Source: Methanococcoides seepicolus (lineage in GTDB: Archaea > Halobacteriota > Methanosarcinia > Methanosarcinales > Methanosarcinaceae). From it: DNA of 36,672 nucleotides. The notes under the pieces were generated by a model that was not told the DNA's origin, made no database searches, and was given only the letters and a program-made list of their open reading frames with translations. Location of the stretch: NCBI RefSeq assembly GCF_023684405.1, contig NZ_JAGSOI010000022.1, forward strand, positions 1 to 36,672, written 5' to 3'. Positions 27,810 to 36,046 of the stretch are shown here, piece by piece. Each line of letters starts with the position of its first letter. The first letter of the stretch is position 1. The position numbers and the translations under genes are program-made.

Positions 27810-29564
27810 ATGGATTTTGTTATGGATATAAGGGACAGGGTCTTTGCGGCTACCGGCAAGGTCAAGGCAGATACTATCTTTTTCGGCGGTCTTCTGATCA
27901 ATGTCAACACAAAAGAGATGCTGTATAGGGATATTGCGGTAAAGGATGGCTATATAGTTGGCATTGGGGATGTTTCTTCCCTTAAAGGCCATGATACCGA
28001 AATGATCGATGTGACTGGCCGATATCTTTGTCCTGGGCTAATGGATGGTCATGTTCACTTTGAATCCAGTATGGTGACCTTAAGCCAGTTTGCAGTACCG
28101 GCACTGGCACATGGAACTACGTCGGTTGTGATCGACCCTCATGAGATAGCTAATGTTCTTGGCAAGGCTGGTATCGAACTTGTTCTCGAGGAAGCGTCTA
28201 CCCTTCCTCTTAATGCTTTTGTTGCTGTCTCTTCCTGCGTTCCTGCAACTTCCTTTGAGACTGCTGGAGCTTCCATAAATGTTGATGATATTGCATCCCT
28301 GATAGCTAATGAGAACGTTGTCGGACTTGGTGAGATGATGGACTATCCCGGAGTTATCTTTTGTGATGATGCAAAGCTTTCAATGATACAGGCAGCACTC
28401 AAGGAAAGGTTGGTCGTTGACGGGCACTGCCCTGCACTTTCCAGGGAGCAGTTGTTCGGCTACATGTGTGCCGGAATATCCACTGACCATGAATCCATCG
28501 AGTATGAAGAAGCTCTTGAAAAGCTGCGTCTTGGGATGAAACTAATGATACGGGAAGGTTCGGCTGCAAAATCACTTGATAAATTCCTTCCCCGCCTGAT
28601 CGAGGATGGTGTTTCCCTTGAAAATGTTTTCTTTGTGACGGATGACAAGCACCCATCTGACCTGTTGAAAGGCTATATGGATGTGATCGTCAGAAGGGCG
28701 ATGGAACTGGGACTTTCACCCATGGATGCTATTTCTCTGTGTACCCTCAATGCTGCGAAACATTATCGTGTGGACCATATTGTCGGTTCGCTTTCCATGG
28801 GAAGAAAGGCTGACATTATCGTACTAGCTGATATTGAGGAATTCATTATAGACTCGGTCTATGCATCTGGCAGGCCGGTGGAAAGTTTTGTTCCTTCGTA
28901 CGAATATCCGGATACAGTGTTCAATACTGTGGAATTCGATCAAGTTACTGCATCAGATCTGCAGATAAGATCCAATGCGGACAAAGACCATGGGGTGTGG
29001 GTCATTAAAGTAGTTCCTGACCTTATCGTGACTGAGAAAGATACCTTTGTATTGCATTCGGATATGGATGGCATATTGATGCCTGACGTTGAGAATGATG
29101 TGCTTTCGGTCGTTGTCATTGAAAGGCATGGAAGGAACGGGAACATTGGTGCAAGTTTCATCAAGGGGATGGGTATCAAGAACGGTGCCGTCGGGCAAAG
29201 CATTGGTCACGACAGTCACAACATTGTCGTTACAGGTACCGATCATTCGGATATGGCATTGTGTGCCAATACAATACGCAGCATGAACGGTGGCATATGT
29301 GTGGTCAATAATGGCAAGGTCGTGGAAAAGCTCGAACTTCCATTTGCAGGTATTTTGAGCACATTGCCTGCGGCTGAGGTTGAAAAGAAGCTCAATGATC
29401 TTCATAAAGCAGTAAAAGAGACTGGTTGTACCCTTCCTGCTCCATTTATCACACATTCTTTCATAGCGCTTCCGGTAATACCTTCTTTACGGCTTACTGA
29501 CATGGGGCTCTTTGATGTTGAAAAGTTCAGTCTTATATCTCCAATAGATGAGATAATGGATTGA
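27810..29564 (+). CDS. ade: Adenine deaminase
   Basis: An amidohydrolase of about 585 residues that converts adenine to hypoxanthine in purine salvage. Landmarks: the metal-binding PGLMDGHVHFESSM, VIDPHEIANVLG, GLGEMMDYPGV, VDGHCPALS and STDHES, FVTDDKHPSDL, the ARG-like SMGRKADIIVL end of the barrel, and a C-terminal domain with QSIGHDSHNIVVTGTD. All metal and catalytic His/Asp/Glu residues appear present. The frame is open to ATG 27753, which overlaps the helicase stop by 4 nt as in the two preceding junctions. The extra 19 residues (Phe/Arg/Cys-rich) are unlike the family, so I chose ATG 27810; ATG 27822 is also possible. It probably shares the helicase transcript. Confidence 0.88.
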   Translation: MDFVMDIRDRVFAATGKVKADTIFFGGLLINVNTKEMLYRDIAVKDGYIVGIGDVSSLKGHDTEMIDVTGRYLCPGLMDGHVHFESSMVTLSQFAVPALAHGTTSVVIDPHEIANVLGKAGIELVLEEASTLPLNAFVAVSSCVPATSFETAGASINVDDIASLIANENVVGLGEMMDYPGVIFCDDAKLSMIQAALKERLVVDGHCPALSREQLFGYMCAGISTDHESIEYEEALEKLRLGMKLMIREGSAAKSLDKFLPRLIEDGVSLENVFFVTDDKHPSDLLKGYMDVIVRRAMELGLSPMDAISLCTLNAAKHYRVDHIVGSLSMGRKADIIVLADIEEFIIDSVYASGRPVESFVPSYEYPDTVFNTVEFDQVTASDLQIRSNADKDHGVWVIKVVPDLIVTEKDTFVLHSDMDGILMPDVENDVLSVVVIERHGRNGNIGASFIKGMGIKNGAVGQSIGHDSHNIVVTGTDHSDMALCANTIRSMNGGICVVNNGKVVEKLELPFAGILSTLPAAEVEKKLNDLHKAVKETGCTLPAPFITHSFIALPVIPSLRLTDMGLFDVEKFSLISPIDEIMD

Positions 29565-29572
29565 ACTTTTTC

Positions 29573-30325
29573 TTATAGATTGTAAACATTTGGACAATAT
29601 AAAGGTTGCAGAGGGTTCTCAAGATTTATTCCTTTTGGAGTGATGTTGAATTTCATCAATTTCATGGGGATACAGGTCCTCCTCATCTTAATTATTTTTA
29701 TAAATCTCTCTATTTGGAGATTCTCTGGATTATCCTTCATCATCAGGTTGATAGAGCCGCAGACAGAATAATCTGCGATGTTATGTGTTATCTCGTGAGT
29801 GGCATCATCCATGATGAAAAGGGCTGTACAGTTCCTTTCCGCAAGTATCTGTATCATTGTATCCAATTTATCCCTTAGTTCTCTCGGGGTCATTTCAAGA
29901 GTGAACACTCCGATATTATCGATTATTGCAACATCCGTTGAGGCTGGGATGTAATCAAGAAGGTCCATAAGGCCAATTTCCCTTTTTGTTGGGTCATACA
30001 TTTTGCCGGTCTTATTCCTTACATAGTTCGTCCTTTGCTCATAAACACGGTTAATTTGTAATAATCCTGATTCGATGTGTCCCATAAGGTCGAAACCGAA
30101 CATGTTCGCCTGCTTTACCAGATTGTATGGCATCTCTTCAGTAGCGATAAGGACACATCTTTTATTGTTGCTGCATGCCTTTTCAAGAAAATGTAATCCA
30201 AAAATAGTTTTACCCGTACCTTGAGTACCGGTCACTAAAAAAGATTCTCCTTGTGGATACCCACCATCAAGCCTTGTATCAAGACCCGGAATTCCGGTTG
30301 ATATCCTGTCTATATGATTATTCAT
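29573..30325 (-). CDS. KaiC-like RecA-superfamily ATPase
   Basis: A 250-residue single-domain ATPase. The opening ISTGIPGLDTRLDGGYPQG is the usual start of KaiC and RadA-like proteins; Walker A is GTQGTGKT (33-40), and VAIIDNIGVFTLE carries the Walker B aspartate. The start ATG 30325 is preceded by a GAGGGTG site. It lacks the second ATPase domain and the autophosphorylation segment of cyanobacterial KaiC. Archaeal single-domain KaiC-like proteins are thought to signal through phosphorylation or protein contacts, with few defined roles. It is convergent with the adenine deaminase, with only 8 bp between stops. Confidence 0.8.
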   Translation of the reverse strand: MNNHIDRISTGIPGLDTRLDGGYPQGESFLVTGTQGTGKTIFGLHFLEKACSNNKRCVLIATEEMPYNLVKQANMFGFDLMGHIESGLLQINRVYEQRTNYVRNKTGKMYDPTKREIGLMDLLDYIPASTDVAIIDNIGVFTLEMTPRELRDKLDTMIQILAERNCTALFIMDDATHEITHNIADYSVCGSINLMMKDNPENLQIERFIKIIKMRRTCIPMKLMKFNITPKGINLENPLQPLYCPNVYNL

Positions 30326-30686
30326 TGAAACACCCTCACTTTTAGACTGTTCATGTAAATCTGAACCTTCCGGATCCTACAACAGTAATGCTATTGTTCT
30401 TACCATTGTTTGATCTTCAATTGAAATGACCTGTTGTGCGGACAGATCAGAATGCAGTTTTCCACTTTAATACTATTAAACTAAATATGTCTATCAATAT
30501 ATATTATATGATTGGTATATCAATTTTTGTCCACTTACAAATTATATCTTTTTGTAGTCTGCAAGAAATAAAGTTGGATGGAAGGGTCTGACAAAATAGG
30601 TTTTTTGGAGAACAAAAAAGAAAAGCAGTGGCACACAAACTATCTAATGATAAAGATAATGTGAGCATGCCATTTATTCAACTGTC
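30326..30686. other. Gap between the KaiC-like and GH15-like genes
   Basis: About 360 bp without a gene. It holds the leader of the KaiC-like gene, an AT-rich stretch near 30475-30515 (ATATATATTATATG) that could contain its promoter, and an A-rich run (30611-30624) that reads as a T-tract on the minus strand and would end the GH15-like operon. Confidence 0.45.
30611..30624 (-). terminator. T-tract at the end of the phosphatase-GH15 operon
   Basis: On the minus strand this reads CTTTTCTTTTTTGT, about 60 nt after the GH15-like stop codon. No strong stem is evident. Confidence 0.35.
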
Positions 30687-31919
30687 TTATCCAAATTTTT
30701 CAATGTAGTTCTTATATGCTCTAATATACTCTGCATGTGGCCAGATAAGCGGAATGGTCACATATGCCATACCGTCCTTCCATTTTGGGTGGTTACGAAC
30801 GTTCTCTATCATCGTCAGCTTACTGTCTCTCAGTATCTTTGCATTGGTATAATCCTCAAACCAAATCTCGAAACGTTCTATGGTTGAAATGTGTTCAGGT
30901 AGTAGATAGTTATGTGCCATATCGACCACCCAACCAAGATACATTTCTGCCATATCCTGATCATCAATAGCAGTGTAATGGCTTGCCAGCTGGCAGGTAA
31001 AATGGCACCAGGGTCCATATCCGCCATTGTTCCTGTCCCACATCTCAGGGTAGCGGTTCAATCCACCGATTTCGCTATCCCAAAGTTTGTCATGGATCCT
31101 CCTGACAGTATAACGGTTCTTAATATCCTGTTGTTCAATAATGCCAAAATAGGCAGGTGCATATTCGACAACATCTACATCAATGACACTGGATGCAAAA
31201 GCATCGTAACCAATGGGGTTGCTGCTCTTCTCTTTTACACGTATGCATTTGATGAAAGATCGCCTTCTCGGGCTGTACATTCGGGTGAGGATCGCCTCTT
31301 TTATTTTTTCAGCTTCCATTTCCCATGTGGTAACATCCTTTCCTAAAGCTGCTCCCATTTTCACCGCAGCTTGTACTCCGGCACAACAGGCACAATTCGC
31401 GTAAATCTCGAATCCGTGCTCGTATGCCGGATATTCGTGAATGCTGTTTATGGTATGAACAAGATCCACCTCTTCGTTCTTGTTCATGAGAATGAATTCG
31501 ACTGCTTTTGAAATGGTCTCCCAGTGTTTTTCAACAAAACTCTTGTCTGCCAGTTTTTCAAAGAACATCCCGCCAGTTGCTTCAAAATATTTTCCCATGG
31601 AATAGAGGACCAGGCCATTTCCATCTATCTGAAGGTCTTTATAACTGGCATCATTTCCATCGATATCATATCTCTGGGAAAATTCTCCAAGAGGTTTTTG
31701 TGAATTGAGTACAAATTCAAGCCCTTTCTTTGCTTCATCCATCATGTCTGCTGCAATGCATCCCAGAATAGCTACAGAATGATCCCTGGGATAAATGAAA
31801 GGGTAACGTGTTCCTGGAGGGCTTGCATAGAATCCTCCTTTCTCATGTTGGTTGTTTTTCAGTATCTTCACGCTGTTCTCGTAAAGTATTTCTGCTTCGA
31901 TCAGATTCAATGGGCTCAC
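30687..31919 (-). CDS. GH15-like (alpha/alpha)6 glycoside hydrolase
   Basis: A 410-residue cytosolic protein shaped like the catalytic barrel of glucoamylase/trehalase-type family 15. RYPFIYPRDHSVAIL (38-52) is the substrate-pocket Arg-Asp motif, QIDGNGLVLYSMGKYFEATG (97-116) is the next conserved helix, and YLLPEHIS carries the late acid residue; EYPAYEHGFE is a candidate for the first. It lacks the N-terminal beta-sandwich of archaeal glucoamylases. GTG 31919 overlaps the preceding gene's stop (GTGA); a TTG nine bases on has the better-spaced AAGGAG. It is co-transcribed with the phosphatase of glucosylglycerate synthesis, so it might recycle glucosylglycerate or glycogen. The substrate is inference. 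Confidence 0.7.
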   Translation of the reverse strand: MSPLNLIEAEILYENSVKILKNNQHEKGGFYASPPGTRYPFIYPRDHSVAILGCIAADMMDEAKKGLEFVLNSQKPLGEFSQRYDIDGNDASYKDLQIDGNGLVLYSMGKYFEATGGMFFEKLADKSFVEKHWETISKAVEFILMNKNEEVDLVHTINSIHEYPAYEHGFEIYANCACCAGVQAAVKMGAALGKDVTTWEMEAEKIKEAILTRMYSPRRRSFIKCIRVKEKSSNPIGYDAFASSVIDVDVVEYAPAYFGIIEQQDIKNRYTVRRIHDKLWDSEIGGLNRYPEMWDRNNGGYGPWCHFTCQLASHYTAIDDQDMAEMYLGWVVDMAHNYLLPEHISTIERFEIWFEDYTNAKILRDSKLTMIENVRNHPKWKDGMAYVTIPLIWPHAEYIRAYKNYIEKFG

Positions 31920-32446
31920 TCCTTGTCAGGATACTGCATCTTGCAAACGTAATACGATCTTTCGAGATATTTGTCCACTTCTTCTTTATTCATCCCGGCC
32001 CTTTCAAGGGCTTTTTCGTTATACACATTATTATGTGTTCGAGGGCATTTCGAGCCTACATTGAGAAGTTCGACACCAGCGAGTTCAGCACGCTTTGTGG
32101 TGTAACTGTGATAAAGGATGCCGGTAACGGTCGTAAGTGCCGGATATTTCCATCCATCCTCAGCTTCCTCCATTTTTCTGTTGGAGAGATTTACAAGTTC
32201 GGTGAACTGTGAAGGACGCTCACCGCACATCTGGATGAAATCCAAAAGTATGTTGGAGAACGGGCAGAGTGGTATGTAATTGATATCATCTTCACGTGCA
32301 CCTTCAAATCCAGGTCCTTCTATCTCTGCAAGTTTTATCCCTATTTTTTGGAGCCAGTCAGTTGTTTCTTCCAGTCCGTCTTTGTCAACCATCTCTATTA
32401 TACCCAACAAAAAGGCTTTTGAGATCATATTTTCAACGCGTACCAA
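31916..32446 (-). CDS. Conserved protein of unknown function
   Basis: A 176-residue soluble protein that I do not recognise. It starts at TTG 32446 behind a GGGGGT site (32452-32457 on the plus-strand numbering); the Met seven residues in is an alternative. Features: a helical N-terminus, IPLCPFSNILLDFIQMCGE in the middle with two Cys, and GSKCPRTHNNVYNE near the C-terminus with another Cys. The Cys/His content (CPF, CGE, KCPRTH) hints at a metal or thiol function. It lies between the phosphoglycerate-glycoside phosphatase and the GH15-like gene and overlaps the latter by 4 nt, so it likely serves the same pathway or its control. Confidence 0.65.
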   Translation of the reverse strand: MVRVENMISKAFLLGIIEMVDKDGLEETTDWLQKIGIKLAEIEGPGFEGAREDDINYIPLCPFSNILLDFIQMCGERPSQFTELVNLSNRKMEEAEDGWKYPALTTVTGILYHSYTTKRAELAGVELLNVGSKCPRTHNNVYNEKALERAGMNKEEVDKYLERSYYVCKMQYPDKE

Positions 32447-32475
32447 TTAATTACCCCCTTTATTATCAAGTATGC

Positions 32476-33294
32476 TCAAATGTCATCGTTTTTTCCGATA
32501 AGGTCCATTATGGCATTGTTCCAGCCGACAGGTCCAATACCATCAGCATGCCTGATCTCTGTCAGTATTATCGATGGATCGTATTTACCATCCGGCTTTT
32601 GCACAAGGAATGGTATATCCACGGCTTTTAGCATGGGAAGATCGTTCAGGCTGTCTCCGAGTGCTATTGTGGTGACTTCTGTGAATTGTTGCCTGTAGAT
32701 CTCAGTCAATGCTCTGACGGCCTTTCCTTTGTCATTGTCTCCCATAATATGCCAGTAGCGTCCCCCTTTTGTATGGTTCAGTCCGGCAGCGTGTATCAGT
32801 TCGATGACCTTTGCAGTTGCATTCTCATCTTCTTCAAGCCTAAACGCTTCATCATATTCTCGCATTTTGGCAAGCTTTGCCGATTGGATGTCAAGGCCTG
32901 TGTCCTTGCTCACACCCTCAGCATCAAGGTCACCAAATCCTGTTATCTTAAAACCGGTATTCTTGCGGATATCTTCAAGAACTTCCCTGATCCTGGTATA
33001 AGATGTTCCAAATTCTATGACTTTATAATTTCCAATCTCATCCCCTTCTTTCAGCTCAATGCTGAAATAATCCTTTGGTATGAAAATCGCTCCTCCGTTC
33101 TCTGATATGAACGGATGGTGGCATTCAAGTTCATCAACATATACTTCAAGTTCTGCACGTGTCTTGCTTGTACAGAATATTAATGGTATCTCTTTCTCTT
33201 TTAAGAGCTCAAGTGCTGGTCTTGCAGCATCGTATGAGTATGTGTCATGGTCTATCAGCGTGCCATCCAGATCTGTAAATATGATATATTTCAA
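32476..33294 (-). CDS. Glucosyl-3-phosphoglycerate (mannosyl-3-phosphoglycerate-type) phosphatase, HAD-IIB
   Basis: A 272-residue HAD-superfamily phosphatase of the mannosyl-3-phosphoglycerate phosphatase type. The nucleophile motif is FTDLDGTLID (Asp8, Asp10), motif II is CTSKTRAE, and motif IV is LGDSLNDLPML. PFISENGGAIFIP and GRYWHIMG fit the IIB cap. TTG 33294 is the start, after an AGGTGGGGGT site. It should dephosphorylate glucosyl-3-phosphoglycerate, made by the divergently encoded synthase 238 bp away, to the compatible solute glucosylglycerate. Family members often accept both glucosyl and mannosyl forms. It heads a three-gene minus-strand operon. Confidence 0.85.
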   Translation of the reverse strand: MKYIIFTDLDGTLIDHDTYSYDAARPALELLKEKEIPLIFCTSKTRAELEVYVDELECHHPFISENGGAIFIPKDYFSIELKEGDEIGNYKVIEFGTSYTRIREVLEDIRKNTGFKITGFGDLDAEGVSKDTGLDIQSAKLAKMREYDEAFRLEEDENATAKVIELIHAAGLNHTKGGRYWHIMGDNDKGKAVRALTEIYRQQFTEVTTIALGDSLNDLPMLKAVDIPFLVQKPDGKYDPSIILTEIRHADGIGPVGWNNAIMDLIGKNDDI

Positions 33295-33401
33295 AATACC
33301 CCCACCTTATCAATATCCAATCGACAATGTCGAATGCTGCCGATTATGCCGAATAGTATAATTTCACCTTCTCTTTTGTATAAAAGCTTATATTGTATGT
33401 T

Positions 33402-33410
33402 CTATATATA
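33402..33410. promoter_or_regulatory. TATA-like box in the divergent osmolyte promoter region (phosphatase side)
   Basis: CTATATATA lies 108 bp from the phosphatase start. A start about 26 nt on toward the phosphatase would leave a leader of ~80 nt. It is palindromic enough to work either way, so the assignment is inference. Confidence 0.35.
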
Positions 33411-33467
33411 GATATTCTACTTAATAACATAATATTCCTTAATATCGTCAATCTGGGGGTTGGCATC

Positions 33468-33476
33468 CTTATAAAG
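33468..33476 (+). promoter_or_regulatory. TATA-like box upstream of the synthase gene
   Basis: CTTATAAAG is 57 bp before the synthase ATG. Transcription starting ~26 nt downstream leaves a short leader containing the GGGGAG ribosome site at 33523-33528. Confidence 0.45.
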
Positions 33477-33532
33477 GGTTACATGAGAATTAACTCTTGA
33501 ATTATGGGTGCTTTCGCTATTCGGGGAGTTAA

Positions 33533-34747
33533 ATGGATTTTTATCAAGAATACATTACAACGATTCATGATTTTTGTATCGACAAAGAAAAGCTTGTTAG
33601 GAGAATAGAGGAGCTAAAGGAACGCAGACCTGCTTCACTTATCATTCCTATTCTTTATGAGGAAGTTGAGAACCCACCTCTCAAAAAAATAATCACAGAC
33701 CTTAATGAATGTACTTATATAAGCCAGGTTGTGGTTGCTCTGGCAGCTGAAAGTACTGAACAGTATGTGCATGTGGTCGAATATTTTAAAGACCTTAAAC
33801 TTCCCCATATTATCGTATGGTGTGATGGTCCACGGATACAGCATATCATTTTCGGTATGAAAAAGAAAGGTATTGATCTTACATCTTTTAAGGGAAAAGG
33901 AAAAGATGTCTGGATAGCTATTGGCATAGCAACTCTTGATTCGTATGCTATTGCTTTCCACGATGCGGACATTGTGACATATTCAGTGGATTTTCCGGCA
34001 AAGCTCCTTTATCCTATTGTAGAGACCGAGCTTAATTTCTTTTTTAATAAAGGCTACTATGCAAGGATAGATATGGATGGCATGGCTATGCATGGGCGTG
34101 TTTTCCGACTTTTTGTTCGTCCTTTGCTCGATACTTTGCAATCCGAGTCTAAAGCAGATATATTGAGATATTTCCTTGCTTTCAGGTATACTCTTGCCGG
34201 GGAGTTCGCTATGACCAGTGACCTTGCCATGAACATACGCATTCCTGCTGACTGGGGGCTTGAAGTTGGTCTTCTTGCAGAGGTTTACAGGAACACTACA
34301 ACAAAAAAGATATGTCAGATCGATCTGGGCTATTATGACCACAAACATCAGCAATTGGGTACAAATAGATCAGAAGGTCTTTGCAAGATGGTAGGTGATA
34401 TTTTCACAACATTTATGCGCGTTGTGACAGAGTCTACGGATAACCGCATGTCAGAAGCATACCTCCACGGGATCCATGTCAGATATAAACGATTAGGTCA
34501 GGACCTTATCCGAAGATATCATGCGGATGCTCTTTGCAATGGACTTTATTATAACAGGCATGAAGAAGAGTCATATGTGGATATGTTCGCACGTGTGATA
34601 AGAAATGCTGGTGATGATTACAGGCATGATCCTTCTGATGTGCTGATGCCGGACTGGACCCGGGCCCTTTCTGCTGTGCCTGATCTCAGGGAACAATTAT
34701 ACGAGGCATGTATTGCTGATGTTAAGGAGTATTGCGAAGAGGAGTGA
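33533..34747 (+). CDS. gpgS: Glucosyl-3-phosphoglycerate synthase
   Basis: A 404-residue retaining GT-A glycosyltransferase that joins glucose from NDP-glucose to 3-phosphoglycerate. Visible features: ASLIIPILYEE at 34-44 starting the Rossmann-like core, KGKGKDVWIAIGIAT (~120-134) as the conserved loop before the metal site, FHDADIVTY with Asp144/Asp146 as the metal pair, and GEFAMTSDLAMNIRIPADWGLEVGLLAEVY, split over ~220-250, as the acceptor region. Length and motifs match GpgS as described from Methanococcoides burtonii. An ATG behind GGGGAG gives a firm start. With the divergent phosphatase it makes glucosylglycerate, a solute used under salt or nitrogen stress. Confidence 0.92.
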   Translation: MDFYQEYITTIHDFCIDKEKLVRRIEELKERRPASLIIPILYEEVENPPLKKIITDLNECTYISQVVVALAAESTEQYVHVVEYFKDLKLPHIIVWCDGPRIQHIIFGMKKKGIDLTSFKGKGKDVWIAIGIATLDSYAIAFHDADIVTYSVDFPAKLLYPIVETELNFFFNKGYYARIDMDGMAMHGRVFRLFVRPLLDTLQSESKADILRYFLAFRYTLAGEFAMTSDLAMNIRIPADWGLEVGLLAEVYRNTTTKKICQIDLGYYDHKHQQLGTNRSEGLCKMVGDIFTTFMRVVTESTDNRMSEAYLHGIHVRYKRLGQDLIRRYHADALCNGLYYNRHEEESYVDMFARVIRNAGDDYRHDPSDVLMPDWTRALSAVPDLREQLYEACIADVKEYCEEE

Positions 34748-34856
34748 TATCCTTCTCCTTAATATTGGCTTTTCGAATGGATTATATTAAGTCATCCTTA
34801 AATATTATCTCATCAGCAATACATTATTATTTTTAATATCAGGAGACTTTGTTAAT

Positions 34857-36011
34857 ATGAGCCCTTTGTCATTATCCAAAAGATCGGTCAATATTCCTCC
34901 GTTCTATGTGATGGAAGTTCTTGAAAATGCACAGAAGCTGGAACATGATGGGAAGGATGTGGTGCATCTTGAGATCGGGGAGCCGGACTTTCCAACAGCA
35001 CCGCACATATGTGAGGCTGCTCATCAGGCTTTGACCTCATGCAAGACACGATATACTCACAGTCAGGGCATTTACGAACTTAGGACTGCGATAGTTGATG
35101 ATTATAATAATCGGTTCGGGCTCGATCTGGTTCCCGAACAGGTGCTTGTAACTTCCGGTACCAGTCCTGCTCTTATGCTCAGTTTCATGGCCCTTCTGGA
35201 CCAGGGTGATAAGGTATTGCTTCCAAATCCGCATTATGCGTGTTATCCGAATTTTGCAACCGCTCTTGGTTCTGTTCCCAGGTTTGCATATACTTCTGAG
35301 GAGAACGGGTTCGGGCTGACACCGGAACTTGTTTCCGAGAATATGGAAGAGGATACGAAAGCTATCCTTGTGAACAGTCCTTCAAATCCCACAGGCTATG
35401 TCATGTCTTCAAAGGAGATGCAGGGTATCGCTGAGGTGGCTGGTGATGTTCCTATCATTTCGGATGAGATCTATCAGGGGCTTGTGTATGAGGGCGAGGA
35501 CCACAGCATCCTTGAATATACTGATAATGCGTTCGTTCTGAACGGTTTTTCAAAGAAGTACTGTATGACGGGCTGGCGGCTTGGTTATTTGATAGCTCCG
35601 CTTGATTGTATGAGGGTGTTGCAGAAATTACAGCAGAACTTCTTCATCTGTGCCAATAGCTTCGTTCAGGAAGCGGGTATTGCTGCCCTGGAAGGTCCAC
35701 AGGACCATGTGGATAAGATGGTGGCCACCTATGATGAGCGCAGGAAGTATCTTCTGAAACGCCTGAAGGATATAGGGTTCAATATAGGGTACGAGCCAAA
35801 GGGTGCTTTCTATGTTCTTGCCGATGCACGTGAGTTCGGTTCGGATTCTCTGGAGATGAGCCGCAGGATACTGAACGAAGCGGGGGTGGCTGTGACTCCG
35901 GGAATTGACTTTGGCAGCGGTGCGGAAGGATATATCAGATTCTCGTATGCTAACAGCCTTGAGAATATCGAGGAAGGTATCAGAAGGCTCGATGGTTTTT
36001 TGAATGGATGA
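34857..36011 (+). CDS. Class I/II pyridoxal-phosphate aminotransferase (aspartate aminotransferase-like)
   Basis: A 384-residue PLP enzyme. Signatures: EIGEPDFPTAPH (39-50), TRYTHSQGIYELR, VTSGTSPAL, NSPSNPTG with Asn177, SDEIYQGL with Asp203 and Tyr206, the Schiff-base Lys233 in NGFSKKYCMTGWRLGY with Arg241 for PLP phosphate, and the substrate-carboxylate Arg in YIRFSYAN. The amino-acid specificity cannot be read from the sequence; members act on aspartate, alanine, aromatic or branched substrates. ATG 34857 follows AGGAG at about 34841-34845. It is a single gene between the synthase and the IS66-type element, likely part of the conserved chromosome. Confidence 0.88.
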   Translation: MSPLSLSKRSVNIPPFYVMEVLENAQKLEHDGKDVVHLEIGEPDFPTAPHICEAAHQALTSCKTRYTHSQGIYELRTAIVDDYNNRFGLDLVPEQVLVTSGTSPALMLSFMALLDQGDKVLLPNPHYACYPNFATALGSVPRFAYTSEENGFGLTPELVSENMEEDTKAILVNSPSNPTGYVMSSKEMQGIAEVAGDVPIISDEIYQGLVYEGEDHSILEYTDNAFVLNGFSKKYCMTGWRLGYLIAPLDCMRVLQKLQQNFFICANSFVQEAGIAALEGPQDHVDKMVATYDERRKYLLKRLKDIGFNIGYEPKGAFYVLADAREFGSDSLEMSRRILNEAGVAVTPGIDFGSGAEGYIRFSYANSLENIEEGIRRLDGFLNG

Positions 36012-36046
36012 TTGCTGAAGGTCTAAGAATTAACTTAAAAACAATC

